Assembly (NCBI GenBank): GCA_900553555.1
Contig: USEG01000057.1
Coordinates: 1-6,217, forward strand
Length of the DNA stretch: 6,217 nt
Origin: an uncultured Clostridia bacterium
GTDB lineage: Bacteria > Bacillota > Clostridia > Christensenellales > Pumilibacteraceae
Reading direction: 5' to 3'
Shown: positions 1 through 4,703 of the stretch, in pieces
Numbering within the stretch: position 1 is the first letter of the stretch
Layout of the letters: each line of letters opens with the position of its first letter
Position numbers and translations under genes: made by a program
The notes under the pieces: generated by a model
Seen by the model: only the letters and a program-made list of their open reading frames with translations
The model's database searches: none
Told to the model about the DNA's origin: nothing

Positions 1-1178
1 TCCGACGAAAACGGGAAAGAAAAGGTTATGGCGTCCGGCGCAAAGCTCTCTTTTATAACGGGAGCCGAATATCCGCACTTATTCCATGCCGCAAATATGG
101 AAGGTATGCCGCTTCCCGACCGACTGCCCGTTCCGGCATAGCTGAAAATGCGGCTTAAAGCGGCGTTTCTCGGGTCGGACACGCCTCCGTCCGCGGCGTC
201 CTTTGGTAGAATACGAAAAGAACCGGCGTTCGTAAAATCTATCTGCCGTTCGCCGACTGTTATCGTCACCCCGCCGCCGTAATAATCGGCGTTTATTATG
301 CTGTTAAGCAGCGCCTCCAAAAGCGCGCCTTTAATTATTTTTTGGTTGTCGTACGCCACCGCCGCCGCATATTCGCCGAGCAGCTGCTGCGCAAGACAAT
401 AAAAGTCGTATGCGTTGCCGCTGCGATTGTCTTTTTCGCTGCAAATTATTTTACGACCGTCCGCCGTTTGCACTTTTAATATGTATTTGGGGAAAATACG
501 CTTTATTTCGGCATTTTTTCCGAATGTTATAAGACCGGCGTTTGTGGGGAAAATGCGCTCTCCCAACGCGGGGGCCGCGCCTATCCGCACCAGAAAATCT
601 GTTCCGTACGCGTTTGTCAGCGCGCCGCATATACGTCGTTCCAACACGTCGCCGCGGTAACGTCTTATAGTGGCTTCGTTAAGCGCGCTCAGCGGAAGAT
701 CCGTCAAAAAAGTGTCGGGGGTGGTGATTTTCGCGTCGCGCAGCATGTTTTCCACTTCCGAGTACGAACACCTGTAATCGCCGTCGCCGCTGCGCCTGTA
801 TGTCCCCCCGAAAGGGCTCCCGCCTATGAACACGGGCTTATCCTGCCTCGACGCGCGGGGCACCGTGATGACTATGATATTCTTCCCGTCCACGTCCTGC
901 ACCGAAACGTCGCCGGCGGACAAAATATTGGCGCTTACTCTGTTTTTGTCGCCGATAACACGCCAGAATTCATCGATATACTGCCGGGGATCGGGAAGAT
1001 TTACCGCGTGCAACGACCGGTCTTTTTCTTCCACCACTCCGAGCAGTATAATGCCGCCGAAAGTGTTGGCAAAAGCGGAATAGGTCTCCCACACGCTTTC
1101 GGGAAAGCCGCCCAAAGCCTTTTTTGCCTCTATGCGGTTGTTTTCGCGATATTGTCCCAACTGCGTGAAATCTATCAT
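1..1178 (-). CDS. AlbA_2 (Schlafen-type) domain protein with RecG-C/HATPase_c_4-like C-terminus, 3' end cut by window
   Basis: Hand translation from the ATG at 1178 gives 392 codons without a stop up to the left edge, so the C-terminus is missing. Residues about 11-50 match the AlbA_2 putative DNA-binding domain: E17-K-K, then W30-E-T and the signature SAFANTFGGIILLGV at 34-48. Residues about 122-135 hold the GTYRRSGDGD segment that usually closes this domain. The C-terminal half resembles the ATP-binding-like region of this family: ALLEALLNSIINADYY (285-300, with E288, N292, D298 in a Bergerat-type helix), a strand IDFTNAG (313-319), and SDPRNAAL followed by GTGSRSGSGIP (334-359). Family members are often called transcriptional regulators or ATP-dependent helicase-like proteins, but few have a tested function. 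The start is supported by GGAGGG eight bases upstream. It lies 49 bases after rsmA with no terminator between, so co-transcription is likely. Domain calls are firm; the cellular role is unknown. Confidence 0.88.
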   Translation of the reverse strand, partial: MIDFTQLGQYRENNRIEAKKALGGFPESVWETYSAFANTFGGIILLGVVEEKDRSLHAVNLPDPRQYIDEFWRVIGDKNRVSANILSAGDVSVQDVDGKNIIVITVPRASRQDKPVFIGGSPFGGTYRRSGDGDYRCSYSEVENMLRDAKITTPDTFLTDLPLSALNEATIRRYRGDVLERRICGALTNAYGTDFLVRIGAAPALGERIFPTNAGLITFGKNAEIKRIFPKYILKVQTADGRKIICSEKDNRSGNAYDFYCLAQQLLGEYAAAVAYDNQKIIKGALLEALLNSIINADYYGGGVTITVGERQIDFTNAGSFRILPKDAADGGVSDPRNAALSRIFSYAGTGSRSGSGIPSIFAAWNKCGYSAPVIKESFAPDAITFSFPFSS

Positions 1179-1186
1179 CGGAAATG

Positions 1187-1192
1187 CCCTCC
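1187..1192 (-). promoter_or_regulatory. Ribosome binding site of the AlbA_2 gene
   Basis: The minus strand reads GGAGGG, eight bases before the ATG at 1178. This is a near-consensus SD site and fixes the start of a gene that would otherwise be judged only from an open frame running off the window. Confidence 0.75.
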
Positions 1193-1227
1193 GTCGCATT
1201 TTTGCGCGTCTATAAAACGGCAAAGAT

Positions 1228-2055
1228 TCAGTGTTCTCCCTCTTCGCTTAAAATATTCGACAAAGCGATAAAGCCGTCCACAGTGACGTTTTCGCCTCTT
1301 ATCATGGCGGAAAAGCCCGCCTGCCGCAAAAGTTCTTCGGCTTGACCGCGCTGCATTCCAAACGAAGCTATAAGATTGTTTGCCAGCGTCTTACGGCGCA
1401 TACCGAACGCCGCTCTCACCAGTTTTTTCAGGAGGGCAAAATCTTTTATTCCGCTGCGCCGCATAACGTCCAGCCGCACAATGGCGCTGTCCACCGACGG
1501 CTGCGGAGTAAAACAGCTGCGCCCCACTATCCGCTTGATGCACGGCTCGGAGACAAGCTGCACCGCCACCGACAGCGCTCCGTACTGCGGCCCCTGCTGC
1601 GCGCACATACGCTCCGCCACTTCTTTTTGCACCATGATCGTGGCGGACGTAAGATTTTCACATTCCAAAAACTTGAAAATGACCGGCGTCGTGATATAAT
1701 ACGGCAAATTTGCCACTAACTTAAAATTCCCGCCCGCCTTTTCATCTATCTCGCGCGCCGAAAAATCCATGACGTCCGCAAATACCACCTCGCAACCGGC
1801 GACGCCATTAAGCGTTTCGTCTATAACGGGTCGCAACGACGCGTCAATCTCGAAGGAAATGACTTTTTTGGCCTTGCGGGCAATGGCTCGGGTAAGCGTA
1901 CCCGCTCCCGTACCCACTTCTATGACGGTGTCGTCGGCGCTTATGCCGGCGTCGGATACTATGGCGTCCAACAGGTTTTCGTCGCCTATAAAATTCTGTC
2001 CGTATTTTTTGGAAAAACGGAAATTGTGTTTTTTGACGGTGTCCAATATGTTCAT
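1228..2055 (-). CDS. rsmA: 16S rRNA (adenine1518-N6/adenine1519-N6)-dimethyltransferase RsmA (KsgA)
   Basis: This cytoplasmic enzyme uses S-adenosylmethionine to dimethylate two adjacent adenines in the 3'-terminal hairpin of 16S rRNA, a late step in small-subunit maturation; its loss in other bacteria gives kasugamycin resistance. The 275-residue length is usual for the family. Visible motifs in order: KKYGQNF (16-22), the N-terminal SAM-contact element; motif I EVGTGAGTLT (46-55); the acidic loop FEID (68-71); ADVMDF (93-98); the catalytic NLPYYITTP (116-124), the NLPY form typical of N6-adenine rRNA methylases; VQKEVAERM (142-150); and YGALSV (158-163). The C-terminal small helical domain is present. 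An in-frame TAA lies 12 codons upstream and the only ATG after it is at 2055, so the start is well constrained. No good SD precedes this ATG; the predicted promoter lies directly against it. The neighbours often found beside rsmA, such as rnmV or tatD, are not in the window. Confidence 0.97.
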   Translation of the reverse strand: MNILDTVKKHNFRFSKKYGQNFIGDENLLDAIVSDAGISADDTVIEVGTGAGTLTRAIARKAKKVISFEIDASLRPVIDETLNGVAGCEVVFADVMDFSAREIDEKAGGNFKLVANLPYYITTPVIFKFLECENLTSATIMVQKEVAERMCAQQGPQYGALSVAVQLVSEPCIKRIVGRSCFTPQPSVDSAIVRLDVMRRSGIKDFALLKKLVRAAFGMRRKTLANNLIASFGMQRGQAEELLRQAGFSAMIRGENVTVDGFIALSNILSEEGEH

Positions 2056-2061
2056 ACCTAT

Positions 2062-2091
2062 ATTGTAACATATCGGCCGCCTTTTTTACAA
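2062..2091 (-). promoter_or_regulatory. Predicted sigma-A-type promoter of rsmA
   Basis: On the minus strand TTGTAA (2091-2086) and TACAAT (2067-2062) are separated by 18 bases, a reasonable housekeeping -35/-10 pair. Only six bases, ATAGGT, separate the -10 box from the rsmA ATG, so +1 would fall on or next to the A of the start codon. It follows the terminator of the upstream gene, where a new promoter is expected. The -35 box matches consensus only partly. Confidence 0.5.
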
Positions 2092-2121
2092 CTGCTTATC
2101 GAAAAAAACCGCTCCGAAATC

Positions 2122-2154
2122 AAAAACGTACGGACCTTTTTGCCGCACGTTTTT
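2122..2154 (-). terminator. Intrinsic terminator after the glycosyltransferase gene
   Basis: On the minus strand AAAAACGTGCGG (2154-2143) pairs with CCGTACGTTTTT (2133-2122), a 12-bp stem with one G-U pair around a 9-base loop. The 3' arm ends in five T residues. It lies 18 bases beyond the glycosyltransferase stop. Both arms are symmetric (A-run/T-run), so it could also stop transcription from the opposite strand. The T-run is part of the stem and is followed by GATTT, so efficiency may be moderate. Confidence 0.75.
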
Positions 2155-2171
2155 AAAATACTCGGTAAAGT

Positions 2172-3335
2172 CTATTTTCTGAAACGCTTTGCCGTCTCTA
2201 TAAGCATATCTTCCATTTTTTTCATACATTCGGACTGGCGCAAATCGTCCATGGCAAAATTGGCGTACTTGACGGAATATTCGTCGCGGACATCGGGATG
2301 CTCTATCCACCAGTCTATTTTTTCCGCCAGATCATGCGGATCGCGGTTTTTGAACAAACTTTTGTCGGTAAGCGCGTAAGATTTTGTGGCGCATCTGTCC
2401 GAATCGCATATTATGGGCACAAGGCCGCAAGCAATGGCCTCAAGGCAACTTATGCCTTCCGCCTCTATCTCGGCGGCGTGCACGTAAAGATAGGCGCTGT
2501 TGAGCACGTCGACAAGCTGCGTGCGCGTAAAAAAGTTCATCTCGGCATTTACGCCTTCGCTGTCTATCTGGCGCTTTATATTCTCTTTAAGGGGGCCGTC
2601 GCCCGCCAGAATCAGTTTTATTTTGTCCTTGTATTTGGACTGTGCGACGCCGGAAATGAGCACTTTGTGCGATTTTTCCCGCGAATATCTTCCGGTATAA
2701 ACAATGCGGTATATCCCGTCGAAGGGTTTCTTTTCCGCTGCCGGACGGAAAATATCGTTTACGCCGTTCGAAATGACATAGCCGTTGGTTTTTCCGTACA
2801 TTTTTTCGTTGAGATCGCGAAGATATTGGGTGGGATAATGTATCGCGTCGCATTCCTTGTATGCCATGTGGAAATAGTTGTAAAGAAGGCGGTTTGTAAG
2901 CTTGAAGTCTTTGAGAAATATGTGCGACGAAAAATTTTCCGCCAGCAGATGAAAGCCCGTCGACACGGGTATATGCAATTCCTTGGCTATCTGTATGGCC
3001 TTCTTGCCGAGCGCAAAGGGCAGCATGACGTGTACAATGTCGGATCCCTCTATCGCTTCGCGCACCGTTTTGGTGTCGGCCTTTGCAAGGCTCACGCCGT
3101 TGCGTTCGATATAGCCGGTGAACACGCCGAAGGAACGCGTCGGCACGACATAATATCCCTCGAGGTCTTTTTTTGTCTTGTCGGGACAGAGCACGTGCAC
3201 CTTGTGACCCGCCTGCTTTAAGTAACGTATCAGGTTCATTGCGGCTATCGTGGTGCCGTTGTTTTCCGCTCCCAGGACATCACACACGACAGTTATTTTC
3301 AATTTCGTCTTTTTTAATATAGGTTCTGTATGCAT
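2172..3335 (-). CDS. GT4-family glycosyltransferase, probably acting on a membrane lipid
   Basis: A 387-residue GT-B fold glycosyltransferase of family GT4, whose members transfer a sugar from a nucleotide-sugar donor with retention of configuration. The N-terminal half begins KITVVCDVLGAENNGTT (12-28) and GHKVHVLCPD (43-52), the usual acceptor-side Rossmann start. The C-terminal donor half shows ISNGVNDIFRP (188-198), YTGRYSREKS (213-222), GDGPLK (245-250) and the EX7E motif with E291 and E299 in EAEGISCLEA. There is no signal peptide or clear membrane helix, so it is expected in the cytoplasm or at the inner membrane face. The ATG at 3335 lies inside the end of the acyltransferase gene, giving a 56-base overlap in another frame; the only purine-rich site (GGAG) is 13 bases upstream, so translation probably depends on the upstream gene. 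The partner suggests a glycolipid acceptor such as diacylglycerol or a polyprenyl or phosphatidylinositol lipid. Sugar and acceptor cannot be read from the sequence. Confidence 0.92.
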   Translation of the reverse strand: MHTEPILKKTKLKITVVCDVLGAENNGTTIAAMNLIRYLKQAGHKVHVLCPDKTKKDLEGYYVVPTRSFGVFTGYIERNGVSLAKADTKTVREAIEGSDIVHVMLPFALGKKAIQIAKELHIPVSTGFHLLAENFSSHIFLKDFKLTNRLLYNYFHMAYKECDAIHYPTQYLRDLNEKMYGKTNGYVISNGVNDIFRPAAEKKPFDGIYRIVYTGRYSREKSHKVLISGVAQSKYKDKIKLILAGDGPLKENIKRQIDSEGVNAEMNFFTRTQLVDVLNSAYLYVHAAEIEAEGISCLEAIACGLVPIICDSDRCATKSYALTDKSLFKNRDPHDLAEKIDWWIEHPDVRDEYSVKYANFAMDDLRQSECMKKMEDMLIETAKRFRK

Positions 3336-4074
3336 AACTCTTTTCTTTCTCCACTGTATCGGTCATAAATTTGTACACCGCGTCGCGCAGCTGTCTTTTT
3401 CCGGCGTAATCTTGCGGATAAAACGGATCGGACAGCGTGACTGTAATGTACGGTGCCAGATTTTTTAATATTGTGCGGCGGCGGTACGTCACGGTAAAGG
3501 CCACCACCGGCGCTTTCATCATTATCGGATAGGCAAAAGACGCGTCCGAAAAGGGGCGTATTTTGTTGTAATAAGGCCAGATATGCGCTTCGGGATAAAT
3601 GGCGATGACGTTGCCGTTGGCCATAAAGTGTTTCATTGCCGCCATAAAATTGCGCATCCCGCCTAGATCGGACGGCAGCGGCATGCCCCCTGCCATGCGC
3701 GCGACCTGTCCCACAACCGGAATGGACACCGCGTCGGCGTTTACCACAACGTGCACCTTTTCGGGAAAACACGCAAGAGTCGGCGTAAATGCGTCGCCCC
3801 AGCCCTGCGTGTGGTTGCCGTACAAAAAGCATCCGCCCTTTATTTTTTTTAGCGCTTTTTTGTTTTTTATTTTGAGCCCATTGAAAAATCTCATGCTTAT
3901 GTAACCGATGGGCGTAGCCAGAATCCGGTAGACGAAAAACGAAAAAGCTTTCCAAATAATGTTCTTGTGAACATATTTATAGTTTGCGTCGATTTTTCGG
4001 CTTTTGATTTTTCCGTGACTCGCGGCAAAATCGTCGTTGAGTTCGTCGGAAAAAACGTAACTCTTTTGCTTCAC
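3280..4074 (-). CDS. PlsC-like 1-acyl-glycerol-3-phosphate acyltransferase family protein
   Basis: A 264-residue protein of the lysophosphatidate acyltransferase (PlsC/LPLAT) family, which moves a fatty acyl group from acyl-ACP, acyl-CoA or acyl-phosphate to a lysolipid at the membrane. Motif I is YGNHTQGWGDAF (85-96): the catalytic N-H-D set is present (N87, H88, D94), but five residues separate H and D instead of the textbook four. A GGMPLPSD segment (129-136) and YPEAHIWPYYNKIRPF (160-175) sit where the family has its glycerol-phosphate-binding FPEGTRS block; E162 is kept but G-T-R is replaced by A-H-I. A hydrophobic stretch at about 39-62 (FFVYRILATPIGYISM) may anchor it in the membrane. 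The start is GTG at 4074, supported by GAGAGGAA ending six bases upstream. It is the first gene of a two-gene transcript with the overlapping glycosyltransferase. The family call is firm; substrate is open, and activity on a glycolipid rather than lysophosphatidate is possible. Confidence 0.9.
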   Translation of the reverse strand: MKQKSYVFSDELNDDFAASHGKIKSRKIDANYKYVHKNIIWKAFSFFVYRILATPIGYISMRFFNGLKIKNKKALKKIKGGCFLYGNHTQGWGDAFTPTLACFPEKVHVVVNADAVSIPVVGQVARMAGGMPLPSDLGGMRNFMAAMKHFMANGNVIAIYPEAHIWPYYNKIRPFSDASFAYPIMMKAPVVAFTVTYRRRTILKNLAPYITVTLSDPFYPQDYAGKRQLRDAVYKFMTDTVEKEKSYAYRTYIKKDEIENNCRV

Positions 4075-4080
4075 AAACTC

Positions 4081-4088
4081 TTCCTCTC
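4081..4088 (-). promoter_or_regulatory. Ribosome binding site deciding the GTG start of the acyltransferase
   Basis: The minus strand reads GAGAGGAA, then GAGTTT, then GTG at 4074. The strong SD at normal spacing supports the GTG initiation codon, with no nearby in-frame ATG needed. Confidence 0.75.
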
Positions 4089-4103
4089 TTTTGTTTTTTG
4101 TTT

Positions 4104-4112
4104 ATTATATCA
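4104..4112 (-). promoter_or_regulatory. Extended -10 promoter of the acyltransferase-glycosyltransferase operon
   Basis: The minus strand carries TGATATAAT, a perfect TATAAT with the TG of an extended -10 element. No TTGACA-like -35 box is visible at 16-18 bases; the region upstream is A/T-rich (TTTATATAAAGTTTATTTTT) and could act as an UP-like element. A start near 4097 would leave a leader of about 22 bases containing the SD site. It lies just downstream of the terminator of the preceding operon. Confidence 0.7.
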
Positions 4113-4151
4113 CATAAAAATAAACTTTATATAAACAAAGCGTGGCATAAA

Positions 4152-4191
4152 CAAAAACCTCTCTAACGGCGTTTTAGCGCGTTAAAGAGGT
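4152..4191 (-). terminator. Intrinsic terminator closing the permease-TerB operon
   Basis: On the minus strand CCTCTTTAACG (4190-4180) pairs with CGTTAGAGAGG (4168-4158), 11 bp with one G-U pair, extended by an A-T pair, around an 11-base loop. It is followed by TTTTTG (4157-4152). It lies 25 bases beyond the stop codon at 4216. The plus strand also gives the hairpin, followed by TAAAAAATTT, so termination there would be weaker. Confidence 0.88.
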
Positions 4192-4215
4192 AAAAAATTT
4201 AATAATTCAGCAAAA

Positions 4216-4665
4216 TCATGCCAATTTTTTTATATATTGTTTTTCTTCCGACGGTATTTTGCCGTCCACGTTGATGACCATAATGCAAATGGCGATTATA
4301 TCGCGGCGGACGTCGTCGTCAACGAGACTTAAAAGTTTGAGCATTTGCAACTCATTGTCTTCGAGGTTGCGGTTTGCGGCGAGGTTGCTCTCGAATAGGC
4401 TCTTGACATCCGAAAAATCGTATCTTTCGCCGAATACCCGCATAAGCGACGGGTACATGAGCAAATACTGCATTTCGTTGAGTTCGCCGTCGTTTACTAT
4501 CGACCCGAGAATAAAGGCGGCGAGCGTATTTTTTGCTGCGGCGAGGTCTATGTCCATGGCGCTTAGGCGGGAAAACACCTTTATGGACTTATTCGCCAAA
4601 TCCTTTACGCGTTGCGGAAAAGTCAGATTTTCGTATTCGTCGCATAGCTTTTGAAAATCTACCAT
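4216..4665 (-). CDS. TerB-like small helical protein
   Basis: A 149-residue, mainly helical protein without signal peptide or membrane segment. It resembles the TerB/tellurite-resistance-like fold in having two similar helical units, each with an Asp-Gly turn followed by acidic residues: VNDGELNEMQYLL (57-69) and INVDGKIPSEEKQYIKKL (131-148). In TerB-type proteins such acidic turns bind or resemble metal-binding sites. The second unit ends at the very C-terminus. The start at the ATG 4665 (MVDFQ) is chosen because GGGAGGAG lies four bases upstream; an in-frame ATG seven codons earlier (4686) would place that SD inside the gene, and longer versions would run into the permease. It begins 38 bases after the permease stop, so the two are probably co-transcribed. 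TerB-like domains often occur near membrane and stress systems, but standalone members have no settled role; tellurite resistance should not be assumed. Confidence 0.75.
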   Translation of the reverse strand: MVDFQKLCDEYENLTFPQRVKDLANKSIKVFSRLSAMDIDLAAAKNTLAAFILGSIVNDGELNEMQYLLMYPSLMRVFGERYDFSDVKSLFESNLAANRNLEDNELQMLKLLSLVDDDVRRDIIAICIMVINVDGKIPSEEKQYIKKLA

Positions 4666-4669
4666 AAAT

Positions 4670-4677
4670 CTCCTCCC
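4670..4677 (-). promoter_or_regulatory. Ribosome binding site deciding the start of the TerB-like gene
   Basis: GGGAGGAG on the minus strand, four bases before the ATG at 4665. It selects this ATG over the earlier in-frame ATG at 4686. Confidence 0.78.
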
Positions 4678-4703
4678 TTTATCCATAGTGTTTTTCCTTG
4701 TTT

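Noticed and set aside
1179..1227. Possible hairpin CGCA-AAAA-TGCG between rsmA and the AlbA_2 gene as a terminator
   Set aside because: Only four base pairs and no T-run follows; it is too weak to end transcription.
415..1271. Several 81-87 codon frames on the plus strand
   Set aside because: They lie opposite the AlbA_2 gene, whose minus-strand frame is open over 392 codons with clear domain motifs.
2063..2091. Inverted repeat TTGTAA...TTACAA (17 bases apart) as an operator for rsmA
   Set aside because: The six-base arms coincide with the -35 and overlap the -10 box and extend by no more than one base, so chance similarity of promoter elements explains them.
2298..3221. 307-codon open frame on the plus strand opposite the glycosyltransferase
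   Set aside because: It is fully antisense to a clear GT4 gene, has no SD at its start, and its product is an F/V/Y/H-rich string with no recognisable domain. The long open frame follows from the codon bias of the real gene.
3314..3955. 213-codon frame on the minus strand inside the acyltransferase gene
   Set aside because: It is a +1 shadow of the acyltransferase, very rich in Arg, His and Gly, with no motifs, while the overlapping frame carries the NHx5D and PEAH motifs.
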